From an uncultured Paenibacillaceae bacterium (GTDB lineage: Bacteria > Bacillota > Bacilli > Paenibacillales > K13), in the NCBI GenBank assembly GCA_913056365.1, contig CAJXLT010000002.1, positions 310,001 through 374,000 on the forward strand: a stretch of DNA of 64,000 bases, in the 5' to 3' direction. A program made the position numbers and the translations under genes. Shown here in pieces: positions 55,960-64,000 of the stretch (the first letter of the stretch is position 1; each line of letters opens with the position of its first letter). A model generated the notes under the pieces. That model had not been told where the DNA came from. It did not search any database and saw nothing but the letters and a program-made list of their open reading frames with translations.

Positions 55960-57372
55960 TTAAAGCGTATGCACCGCTTCCTTAAAAATGCGTCCACGCT
56001 CTTCATACGAAGGGAACATGTCCCAGCTTGCGCACGCTGGAGAAAGCAGCACGATGTCTCCCGCTGCAGCAAGCCGATAAGCTTCTGTTACAGCTTGCTG
56101 CAGCGCTCTGGGAGCATCATCATCTCCAGTATCGACGATTATGATCTGATGCAATCCCGCCTTTTCCGCTACGCGCTTAATTTTATGTCTCGTCTCCCCT
56201 AATGCTACCACAGCCTTGACCTTATTGGCGAAGTACGGCAGCAGTTCCATGTAATCCGATCCCCTGTCCAATCCTCCGGCAATCAGGACTACCGGACGAT
56301 CGAAGGCGTCTAAGCCTTTGCCCGTCGCGGTTGGATTCGTAGCTTTGGAATCATTAATGAACAGAACTTGCTCCTTCTCCGTCACGACCTCAGTCCGATG
56401 CTCCACACCGCGAAAATCCGCAAGACCGGATGCAATCACTTCTATGTCCACACCTGCAGCCAAGCATACAGCAGCAACCGCTAATGCATTCTCTACATTA
56501 TGCGCTCCAGGCACACCAAGCTCACAGATAGGCAGGATACGCTCTGTCCTGCCTGAAGGATTGTGATATACGATAACGGCTCCATCCTCTTCTTCCTTCA
56601 AGCCAATCCCTTCTCCGAGCGACTGCCGTCTGGAAAACATGAGCTTCCTTGCACGTGTCTGATGCGCAAGTGAAGCGCTGAACGGATCGTCCGCATTCAA
56701 TACCGCGACATCTGATGGCTCCATATTGGCCATTAGGCGAGCCTTGGAGTCACCGTAATCTGCCATCGTACCGTGATAATCGAGATGCGTCTCGTACAAG
56801 TTCAACACACAGGCAATACGCGGTCGAAAAGCTAGTGTGCCTTTCAACTGAAAGCTGCTCAGCTCCACGACTAGCCATCCGGCTCGCTTCGCCTCATCGC
56901 TGATTACCGCTTCACACAACGGTGTACCAATATTACCTGCAACTACAGGAGCTTGCCTCGCTGTGCGCAGCACATGACCGATCCAAGACGTCGTTGTCGT
57001 CTTGCCGTTCGAGCCGGTGATGCCGATGATGGGCACATCGCTCAGTTCATAGGCAACCTCTACTTCAGTCACAACTGGTATGCCGAGTTCCTTAGCTTGG
57101 CGAACAGGAGGAGCATCATAAGGAATACCGGGATTCTTAATGAGCAGCGAAGTAGTCGGTTGTACGAGATGATCTGGATGCACGCCGCATATGACGCGAA
57201 TGCCCAGTTCTTCCAACGATGCGGCCTCCGGGCATTCTCCACGAGGTTTGCGATCGTTGACAACGACATGCGCCCCTGCTTCATGAAACAGCTTGGCTAC
57301 GGCCTGTCCGCTCCTTGCCAGGCCGAGGACGATCACTTCCTTCCCCTTGTATGCGCTTGGATGTACGGTCAT
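55960..57372 (-). CDS. murD: UDP-MurNAc-L-Ala:D-Glu ligase
   Basis: A 470-residue Mur ligase (EC 6.3.2.9). It has the N-terminal Rossmann domain (KEVIVLGLARSGQAVAK), ATP loop GSNGKTTTTSW, central YETHLDYHGTM, and C-terminal FINDSKATNPTATGKGL. It adds D-glutamate to UDP-MurNAc-L-Ala. ATG 57372 is three bases past the mraY stop. Confidence 0.97.
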   Translation of the reverse strand: MTVHPSAYKGKEVIVLGLARSGQAVAKLFHEAGAHVVVNDRKPRGECPEAASLEELGIRVICGVHPDHLVQPTTSLLIKNPGIPYDAPPVRQAKELGIPVVTEVEVAYELSDVPIIGITGSNGKTTTTSWIGHVLRTARQAPVVAGNIGTPLCEAVISDEAKRAGWLVVELSSFQLKGTLAFRPRIACVLNLYETHLDYHGTMADYGDSKARLMANMEPSDVAVLNADDPFSASLAHQTRARKLMFSRRQSLGEGIGLKEEEDGAVIVYHNPSGRTERILPICELGVPGAHNVENALAVAAVCLAAGVDIEVIASGLADFRGVEHRTEVVTEKEQVLFINDSKATNPTATGKGLDAFDRPVVLIAGGLDRGSDYMELLPYFANKVKAVVALGETRHKIKRVAEKAGLHQIIIVDTGDDDAPRALQQAVTEAYRLAAAGDIVLLSPACASWDMFPSYEERGRIFKEAVHTL

Positions 57373-57375
57373 AGC

Positions 57376-58341
57376 TTACAACCCCTCATGTAGGAATAGT
57401 CCGAAACCGGCGAAGATCAAGCCGACAACCCATAACGTAAGGACTACCCGCCATTCCGTCCATCCGCTTAATTCGAAATGATGGTGTACCGGACTCATTT
57501 TGAATATTCGCTTGCCTCTAGTTTTGAAGGAGATGACCTGCACAATAACAGACAGCATCTCCAACACGAAGACCCCGCCGATAATAATTAGTAACAGCTC
57601 TGTCTTGGTCAGAATCGCGACAGCTGCCAGTCCTCCTCCTATGCCAAGCGATCCTGTATCACCCATGAATACTTTGGCAGGATGCGCATTGAACACCAAG
57701 AATCCGAGCACAGCACCAATCATCGCCGCACTGAAGAAGCCGGCCTCATGCTCTGTGCCTACTAGAGCGATGACAGCGAAGGCACCGAATGCAATCGCAC
57801 TCGATCCGGCGAGCAGTCCATCGAGACCGTCCGTAATATTAACCGCATTCGTCGTCGCTAGAAACATCACAATGACGAGGACGTAATAAAACCAGGATAG
57901 CTCGAATGACACACTGGTACCAGGAATCGCTAAGTCTGTTGCATGCCCCAGCTGGTGCAGCAGTACACAGACGATGACCGAAACAAACAACTGGCCGAAC
58001 AGCTTCTGTCTAGCCGTCAGCCCCAAATTGCGCTTAAATACGATTTTGATATAATCATCTAAAAATCCTACTAACCCAAAGCCAAGCACAGCGATCATAA
58101 GCACATAAAATTTCAGCGAATAATCATCAGCAAACCTTAAGAATGCCAGCGACAGCGCCAGCAAGATGATCGTCCCACCCATCGTGGGCGTCCCCTTCTT
58201 CTTCTGATGTCCCTGTGGTCCGTCCTCCCGAATGTGCTGCCCAAATTTCAAGCGGCGCAGCAGCGGAATGAACAAAGGTCCAAGGATGACTGCCAGCAAA
58301 AAAGAAACACCCATCGTAATCAATACAGCTGTCAATTCCAT
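57376..58341 (-). CDS. mraY: Phospho-MurNAc-pentapeptide transferase
   Basis: A 321-residue polytopic enzyme (EC 2.7.8.13) with ten membrane segments, forming lipid I from UDP-MurNAc-pentapeptide and undecaprenyl phosphate. Conserved loops: KKGTPTMGGTIIL, FLDDYIKI, NITDGLDGL, FMGDTGSLGIGGGL and MSPVHHHFE. ATG 58341 after GGGAGGTG. Confidence 0.98.
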   Translation of the reverse strand: MELTAVLITMGVSFLLAVILGPLFIPLLRRLKFGQHIREDGPQGHQKKKGTPTMGGTIILLALSLAFLRFADDYSLKFYVLMIAVLGFGLVGFLDDYIKIVFKRNLGLTARQKLFGQLFVSVIVCVLLHQLGHATDLAIPGTSVSFELSWFYYVLVIVMFLATTNAVNITDGLDGLLAGSSAIAFGAFAVIALVGTEHEAGFFSAAMIGAVLGFLVFNAHPAKVFMGDTGSLGIGGGLAAVAILTKTELLLIIIGGVFVLEMLSVIVQVISFKTRGKRIFKMSPVHHHFELSGWTEWRVVLTLWVVGLIFAGFGLFLHEGL

Positions 58342-58353
58342 GCCGTCACCTCC

Positions 58354-59754
58354 CTACTGCAGCGCATTCGCAACTTCTTCCAGCCTCATGCCTCTTGAGC
58401 CTTTGATTAATATAATGTCATCCTGACGAAGAAACTGCTTGAGCGCATCAATCAGCTTCTGCTTATCTCGAAATGCCAGCACCCGCTCCGGGCTGTATCG
58501 ACCTATAGTTCCCGCTGCGATATCGGCTCCAAGCTTGCCGTACGTATAGATGTAAGGGATGTCGGAAGGGTCAAGCGATTCCCCTATCTCACGATGGTAT
58601 TCTGACTCACACTCTCCAAGCTCCAGCATATCGCCTAGCACAGCAACTTTGCGGTTGTATCCGTGCAATTCAGCAAGTAATGCTAGCGCAGCCTTCATCG
58701 AGGACGGACTCGCATTGTAGGCATCGTTCAATATCGTATAGCCGTCTGCTGACCGTATGAGCTCAATTCGCATGCCAGACAGCTTCGCTTGCGCTAATCC
58801 TCTGCGCAAGTCCTTCGTACTGACGCCCATATACTTGGCTACTGCTACGGCAGCCAACGCATTGACTACATTGTGCCTTCCCAATAGTGGGATCGTAAAA
58901 GATGTCGAACGAATCGAATTCAAGCTGAAGTGTGTGCCGCTGCCATCTGTCATGAGACCTTCCGGATAAAAATCATTGTTCGTGCTCTCGCCGAAGCGAA
59001 GCAGCTTCCACTCATTCACGGAAATTCCAGAGGGCGGCGTGTGCAGCAACTTCTCAAATTCCTGTTGCAGAAGCGGGTCATCCCCGTTGTAGATGAGCAA
59101 CCCGTCTGCGGCAAGCCCATAGACGATCTCCAGCTTCGCCCTAGCAATCTCCTCTCGGGAGCCAAGCTGCTCCAGATGGGATTCACCGATATTCGTAATG
59201 ATCGCCACTTCCGGCTTCGCTATTCGGCTCAGCAGCGCAATCTCATCTCGTCCGCGCATGCCCATCTCAAGTACTGCCATCTCTGTGTTCGCCGGCATGG
59301 ACAGCAAGGTTAACGGCAATCCGATATGACTGTTATAATTCCCTTCCGTCTTATGCACCTTGTATGTGGAAGCCAATGCAGAGGCGATCAAATCCTTCGT
59401 AGTCGTCTTGCCGTTACTTCCGGTGACTGCCACTACTCGCGCTTGTGTCTGTTCGCAGTAAGCTGCGGCCAATTGCTGCATAGCCAGAAGCGTATCATCT
59501 ACTAATACTACTTGTGCAACAGGCGGAGTCCCTTGGTCACGCTGCCAAAGTACAGCCGCTGCCCCTTGCTCGATTGCGCTGCTCACAAATTGATGACCGT
59601 CCACTCGTTCACCTATGAGCGGGATGAACAGGTTCCCCTTGCGAACCGACCTTGAATCCGTTGTCACGCCGGCAATTCGTATCTCGCTGTATTCAACAGC
59701 TGCAGAAGCGCCAGCAATCATCGTTTCGATTTCGTGTAACTTTCTTTGAATCAA
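58354..59754 (-). CDS. murF: UDP-MurNAc-tripeptide:D-Ala-D-Ala ligase
   Basis: A 466-residue Mur ligase (EC 6.3.2.10). ATP loop GSNGKTTTKDLI, MGMRGRDEIALLSRI, and the C-terminal YNASPSSMKAAL and GDMLELGE motifs. It adds D-Ala-D-Ala. The start is TTG 59754, overlapping the murE stop as TTGA, with GGAG nine bases ahead. Confidence 0.97.
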   Translation of the reverse strand: MIQRKLHEIETMIAGASAAVEYSEIRIAGVTTDSRSVRKGNLFIPLIGERVDGHQFVSSAIEQGAAAVLWQRDQGTPPVAQVVLVDDTLLAMQQLAAAYCEQTQARVVAVTGSNGKTTTKDLIASALASTYKVHKTEGNYNSHIGLPLTLLSMPANTEMAVLEMGMRGRDEIALLSRIAKPEVAIITNIGESHLEQLGSREEIARAKLEIVYGLAADGLLIYNGDDPLLQQEFEKLLHTPPSGISVNEWKLLRFGESTNNDFYPEGLMTDGSGTHFSLNSIRSTSFTIPLLGRHNVVNALAAVAVAKYMGVSTKDLRRGLAQAKLSGMRIELIRSADGYTILNDAYNASPSSMKAALALLAELHGYNRKVAVLGDMLELGECESEYHREIGESLDPSDIPYIYTYGKLGADIAAGTIGRYSPERVLAFRDKQKLIDALKQFLRQDDIILIKGSRGMRLEEVANALQ

Positions 59755-61232
59755 TGTCCCAAACTCCTTATGGCTTTCTTGGCAACAAGTCGATCATCGA
59801 AGTCATAGCGGGTTTCCCCGATTTCCTGATAAGTTTCGTGTCCCTTGCCCGCAATCAATACTACATCTTGAGGGCTTGCCAGAGCAACTGCTTTTTGAAT
59901 CGCTGCCTTACGGTCGGCCAGCAATACATACCGTTCCTGTTCCAGACCTGCTTCACGCACGCCAGGTTCAATATCTCGAAGAATCGCTTCCGGATCTTCG
60001 GTACGGGGATTATCAGAGGTGACGATACAGTAGTCGCTGTAATGACCGGCAATCTTACCCATTAATGGACGCTTGCTTCTGTCCCGGTCACCGCCGCAAC
60101 CGAACAACGTGATAACACGTCCCTCAGCGAATTCACGAATCGTTGTCAGCACATTCTCCAAACTGTCAGGAGTATGCGCATAATCTACAATAACGAGGAA
60201 CGGCTGTCCTTCATAGATCGCTTCGAACCGTCCAGATATCCCGTCCATTGCCTGTAAGCTAGATCGAATGCCAGATAGCGGCACCCCTTCCGCCAACGCT
60301 GCGGCGGATGCCGCCAGTACATTATATACACTGAACTTACCGATCAGCTTAAGTTGGAGATCAAGTTCACCTGCGAAAGTTCGCATGCGGAAAGCAGTGC
60401 CTTGCGCTGAAATGCGTATATCGCTTGCCGCTACGTCAGCAGGTTGATCGATACCGTAGGTAATCACTTGTGCCGAGGTTTGTTGCCGATACAGCTCGGA
60501 AGCAGAATCATCCGCATTCAACACAGCAAACTGAGAGAAGCCAGGATCGAACGTGTTGCCCATCCTTGAGAACAGCAGACCCTTGGCCGCTTTATAATTC
60601 GCCATCGTCAGATGGTAGTCCAGATGATCCTGTGACAAGTTCGTAAATACCGCGGTTCGGAAGCGACAGCCGCGTACCCTGCCTTGCTCCAGCGCATGAC
60701 TGGACACTTCCATGACACAATATTCGGTGTCGACGTCGCGCATTCGGCGAAAATACTTCTGGATGGCGAGTGCCTCTTGAGTCGTATTCAGCACTTCATA
60801 CTCTTGCTCGCCGATTTTCATCGCTATCGTACCCATAAGACCTGTGCGAAATTGCTGATCGCGCAAAATCTTCTCCAATATATATGTCGTGGAGGTCTTT
60901 CCGTTTGTGCCCGTAATGCCGATAACTTTCATTTCCTGGCTCGGATTGTGATAGAAAGCGGTGGCGATTAGCGCCATAGCAAATCGGCTGTCTGGCACGA
61001 GTAGAACCGGAAGTGTCGTGGACAGCGGCTTCTCCGCAACGAATGCGACTGCTCCCCGCTGCTCCGCCTGAGCAGCATATGCATGCCCGTCTGTTCGATG
61101 TCCGCTAATACAGATGAATAAGTCGCCGACTCGAACCTTCCGTGAATCTGTCTCCACGCCAGTGAATTCCGTATTCGGATCTCCCGATATACGAGACAGC
61201 AGCAGCAGCTCTGTCAGTTGCTTCAATTGCAT
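59751..61232 (-). CDS. murE: UDP-MurNAc-dipeptide:meso-diaminopimelate ligase
   Basis: A 493-residue Mur ligase (EC 6.3.2.13). ATP loop GTNGKTS (108-114), TTQEALAIQKYF, and the DNPR motif (about 410) that selects meso-diaminopimelate rather than lysine; this fits the dap genes at 30-33 kb. Start ATG 61232 is preceded by GGGAGGAA; the frame extends upstream to 61283 without a ribosome site. Confidence 0.97.
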   Translation of the reverse strand: MQLKQLTELLLLSRISGDPNTEFTGVETDSRKVRVGDLFICISGHRTDGHAYAAQAEQRGAVAFVAEKPLSTTLPVLLVPDSRFAMALIATAFYHNPSQEMKVIGITGTNGKTSTTYILEKILRDQQFRTGLMGTIAMKIGEQEYEVLNTTQEALAIQKYFRRMRDVDTEYCVMEVSSHALEQGRVRGCRFRTAVFTNLSQDHLDYHLTMANYKAAKGLLFSRMGNTFDPGFSQFAVLNADDSASELYRQQTSAQVITYGIDQPADVAASDIRISAQGTAFRMRTFAGELDLQLKLIGKFSVYNVLAASAAALAEGVPLSGIRSSLQAMDGISGRFEAIYEGQPFLVIVDYAHTPDSLENVLTTIREFAEGRVITLFGCGGDRDRSKRPLMGKIAGHYSDYCIVTSDNPRTEDPEAILRDIEPGVREAGLEQERYVLLADRKAAIQKAVALASPQDVVLIAGKGHETYQEIGETRYDFDDRLVAKKAIRSLGH

Positions 61233-61284
61233 GCCGATTCCTCCCGCTTGGATACAGTAGCATCCAGTATTGACATTTCCCATT

Positions 61285-63225
61285 TCATTCAGTCTTCTTG
61301 TCTAATGCCTCTCCGGATAAGTATACTCTTATTGTCGATCCCCTTTCAATCCTCGTTCCAGGTTTGGGCGCTTGACTGACGACGACATTACCGCTGCCGG
61401 ATGGCGCGAGATTCAAATTGGATTGCAGCGTACGATAAATATCAGATTTGGACATGCCGACCAAGTTCGGTACTTCTACTAATGGCGTATCTAAGTACTG
61501 ATACTTCTTCTCAATCTGCTCTGCCCGCGGCTTCACATTCATGTAACGCAACGTATCCTCCATCATATTGCGCACGAGCGGCGCCGCTATCAATCCACCG
61601 AACTGCAAGCCCTTCGGATTGTCAACAGCAGCATAGATGACTACTTGCGGATCGTCAGCAGGAGCAAATCCGATGAAGGACACGATATATTCGTTCTTCG
61701 AATATCGTCCGTTAATGACTTTTTGCGCCGTGCCTGTCTTGCCGCCAACACGGTATCCATCTATGTAAGCATTCCGGCCGGTCCCTCTCGCGACAACAGA
61801 TTCCAGCGCACGCCTTACTTCCTTCGAAGTTTCTTCTGAGATAACATTGCGGACAATTGTCGGCTCGATCTTCTCAACAATCTTCCCAGTGAGCGGGTCC
61901 AACCACGCCTTAGCAACGTGCGGCTGATACAGCTTCCCACCATTAATTGCTGCGGATACTGCAGCTACTTGTTGAATAGGCGTTACCGATACACCTTGAC
62001 CGAAAGATGTTGTTGCCAGCTCGACTGGGCCAACCTGTGAAATCTTAAACAATATCCCATTCTCTTCGCCAAGCAGATCAATCCCCGTCTTCTGTCCGAA
62101 GCCGAAATCTCTAATGTAATTGAACAACGCCTCCTTGCCAAGCCGTTGTCCCAGAATAACAAATCCAGGGTTACATGAGTTTTGTACCCCTTCCAAGAAC
62201 GTTTGACTGCCATGTCCGCCGCCTTTCCAGCAATGCAGATGAGTACCGGCTACTTCGATCTCACCGGAATCGTGGAATCTATCTCGATCGAGATCCACCT
62301 TCCCTTCCTCCAGCGCTGCCGCAAGCGTAATGATCTTGAATGTAGAACCAGGCTCATAAGTCATCCATATTGGCAAATTTCTATTGTAAATCTCTGCGGG
62401 GTACTCTCGGAAATTCGCCGGATCATAGTCAGGCCGAGAAGCCATCGCTAGGATTTCACCTGTGTTCGGATTCATGGCGATCGCCAGTGCCTGGCTCGCT
62501 TGATGCTTGATCATCGCTTGATCCAGTTCACGCTCGATAATAGTCTGTATGTTCTTATCCAATGTCAACTGCAAATTCATACCGTCGCGCGGTTCTGAAT
62601 ACCTTTCCGTGCTGCCAGGCATTTCTCTTCCTTTGGCATCTGCAAGGAAGGATACGCTGCCGTTGACACCTTGCAAATAAGGGTCATGACTTAATTCGAT
62701 ACCCGTGAGTCCTTGATTGTCTATGCCAGTGAATCCTAGAATATGGGAAGCAAGATTGCCATATGGATAGTGGCGCTTGTTGTCCTCGCCGACGACAATT
62801 CCAGGCAGATTCAACGCTTTGACTTGTGCTGCTTTCTCCACAGATATTTTACGCCCGGCAGGTTGAATACGAACGATCAACGCTTTTCTTGTAATCAGTT
62901 CAATGAGCTTCTCCTGCGGCATACCCAGCACCTTCCCCACTTCTCTGGCCGTATCCGCTGGATTCCGCACTTGAGCCGGTACTGCCATTACAGTCGGTGA
63001 GCTAATATTGTGAGCCAATCGAATGCCATTACGATCCATAATCTCGCCGCGCTTCGCTGCAAAAGGAATATTGCGCCGCCATGATTCCTCTGCGCGTTCA
63101 GCCAATTGTGATCCCATTACGAGTTGAACATAAGCAAGGCGGATCATTAACGCTGTGAACAGCAGCAACCCGCCAAGCAGCACCAGCAATAAACGCCGCC
63201 TGACTGTAACATTGGATACTTTCAT
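61285..63225 (-). CDS. spoVD: Sporulation penicillin-binding protein SpoVD
   Basis: A 646-residue class B PBP: N-terminal membrane anchor (about 11-34), dimerisation domain, transpeptidase domain with Ser294-x-x-Lys297 (PGSTFK), Ser350-Cys-Asn352 and KTGT, and one PASTA domain (about 587-641). A single PASTA and position next to murE identify SpoVD rather than PBP2B; SpoVD makes cortex peptidoglycan with SpoVE. ATG 63225 follows AGGAGGG. Confidence 0.94.
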   Translation of the reverse strand: MKVSNVTVRRRLLLVLLGGLLLFTALMIRLAYVQLVMGSQLAERAEESWRRNIPFAAKRGEIMDRNGIRLAHNISSPTVMAVPAQVRNPADTAREVGKVLGMPQEKLIELITRKALIVRIQPAGRKISVEKAAQVKALNLPGIVVGEDNKRHYPYGNLASHILGFTGIDNQGLTGIELSHDPYLQGVNGSVSFLADAKGREMPGSTERYSEPRDGMNLQLTLDKNIQTIIERELDQAMIKHQASQALAIAMNPNTGEILAMASRPDYDPANFREYPAEIYNRNLPIWMTYEPGSTFKIITLAAALEEGKVDLDRDRFHDSGEIEVAGTHLHCWKGGGHGSQTFLEGVQNSCNPGFVILGQRLGKEALFNYIRDFGFGQKTGIDLLGEENGILFKISQVGPVELATTSFGQGVSVTPIQQVAAVSAAINGGKLYQPHVAKAWLDPLTGKIVEKIEPTIVRNVISEETSKEVRRALESVVARGTGRNAYIDGYRVGGKTGTAQKVINGRYSKNEYIVSFIGFAPADDPQVVIYAAVDNPKGLQFGGLIAAPLVRNMMEDTLRYMNVKPRAEQIEKKYQYLDTPLVEVPNLVGMSKSDIYRTLQSNLNLAPSGSGNVVVSQAPKPGTRIERGSTIRVYLSGEALDKKTE

Positions 63226-63315
63226 TACCGCCCTCCTAATCCGCATGATAGACGTACAATGCTAGTTCGTCGTTTCATATCATGCATATTCGAGGGGCCG
63301 GACACTTAGAACAAG

Positions 63316-64000
63316 CTATGCACCTGGAACCGGCGCCATATCAGGCAGTTCTCCCCATTCTTCCTCACTTCCTCCGTTCTCCTCTTCATCTAGTTGGTCC
63401 CCGAGGTCTTCCTCCTCAGTCTGACCCTCCTCAGCTGACTGACCAGGGGCTTGAAGCTTCAGATGCACCATTCGTTCGCCATTCTGATTCGTCACGGATT
63501 GACTGACTACGTAGCCTTGTCCTTCAATCTCTGCATGATATTCCAATAATGCGGCTGTCTGCAGGGCATCCCGCAATGACTTCCCAGTTAAATCGGGCAA
63601 ATGCGTATCCTGAGGCTCGGAGGTCAGAAGCAGAATGGACTCCCCTGGAATTGCTGCATCACCTGCTTTGGGGAACTGCCTAAGCACAGTGTCGCCTGTG
63701 CCTATCCATTCAACCTCCATAGATTGGCGCAGCAGCTCATTCTCCGCTGCCAGTCTCGTATAACTGACGACATCCGGCACAGTTGTGTCTACGTCGGCAA
63801 GGGTAATCTTCTCAGTCGGCTCCTTGGCTGCAACACCCAAATAACGCAAGCTCTTAGCCATAATTTCCTTGAACAGCGGCGCAACTACGCCACTGCCTTC
63901 GCTATAATCTGCAACCTTCGGCTCGTCTACAATGACGATAAGTGCAATCTTCGGATCTTCCACAGGCCCGAATCCGGCAAAAGAGACGACATACTGATTA
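63316..64000 (-). CDS. pbpB: Division transpeptidase PBP2B, C-terminal part (cut by window edge)
   Basis: The last 227 codons of a class B PBP, open at the right edge. The visible part begins VVSFAGFGPVEDPKIALIV (end of transpeptidase domain), then two PASTA domains (about TTVPDVVSYTRLAAENELL and THLPDLTGKSLRDALQTAA) and an acidic tail rich in Glu, Gly and Asp. Two PASTA repeats and its place just upstream of spoVD match PbpB of Bacilli. The active-site motifs lie outside the window. Confidence 0.92.
   Translation of the reverse strand, partial: NQYVVSFAGFGPVEDPKIALIVIVDEPKVADYSEGSGVVAPLFKEIMAKSLRYLGVAAKEPTEKITLADVDTTVPDVVSYTRLAAENELLRQSMEVEWIGTGDTVLRQFPKAGDAAIPGESILLLTSEPQDTHLPDLTGKSLRDALQTAALLEYHAEIEGQGYVVSQSVTNQNGERMVHLKLQAPGQSAEEGQTEEEDLGDQLDEEENGGSEEEWGELPDMAPVPGA

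Overview
The window looks like chromosomal DNA from a spore-forming Bacillota, most likely Paenibacillaceae (Paenibacillus or a close relative). The evidence is a complete spoIIGA-sigE-sigG block, the Gram-positive division/peptidoglycan order pbpB-spoVD-murE-murF-mraY-murD-spoVE-murG-murB-murA-divIB-ftsA-ftsZ, a PyrR-attenuated pyrimidine operon, a T-box in front of ileS, and SLH-domain and FtsX-type surface genes. Almost every gene from 3.5 kb to the right edge is on the minus strand, so the operons read from right to left.

Left edge (1-3.5 kb): two plus-strand genes, a beta-sandwich protein with a long PEPT-repeat tail and a metzincin-type metalloprotease, lie on the 3' side of a tRNA-Val gene. 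Non-coding sequence follows, with a decayed ORF, an inverted pair of palindromic elements and a degenerate tandem repeat. 3.5-8.5 kb: a plant-polysaccharide/uronate island (GH51 arabinofuranosidase, UxuB, UxuA, GntR-FCD regulator with a palindromic operator on its promoter). 8.5-13 kb: small conserved proteins, an alpha/beta hydrolase, an SLH-PrcB surface protein, a DinB-family protein, tRNA-Ile2 and tRNA-fMet, a 54-residue aromatic-rich protein and a PgpA-like protein.

13-20.3 kb: a five-gene ABC operon (ATPase, lipoprotein adaptor, 960-residue FtsX-type permease, second ATPase with an AbrB-like tail, solute-binding-type lipoprotein) behind an ECF-type promoter. I consider it the best candidate for an uncharacterised system. 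20.5-29.5 kb: the operon pyrR-pyrB-pyrC-carA-carB-pyrF-pyrE with promoter and attenuator; pyrP and pyrK-pyrD are absent. 30-33.6 kb: patA, dapL and dapH, which supply the acetylated route to diaminopimelate. 33.6-43.7 kb: rluD-type synthase, lspA, yteA, DUF5665, ileS, divIVA, ylmH, ylmG, sepF, ylmE, pgeF and ymxH. 43.8-46.6 kb: sporulation sigma factors. 47-64 kb: division and peptidoglycan cluster, cut by the right edge inside pbpB.

The genes largely share one theme: making diaminopimelate (patA/dapL/dapH) and peptidoglycan precursors (mur genes, mraY), building the septum (ftsA/Z/Q, sepF, divIVA, PBPs) and switching it to sporulation (spoVD, spoVE, sigE, sigG). Probable SigH and Spo0A promoter sites precede ftsA and spoIIGA. 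Several intergenic regions carry families of small hairpin-forming repeats. One family lies at two distant loci, each time directly behind an intrinsic terminator, and its arms keep pairing despite base changes.
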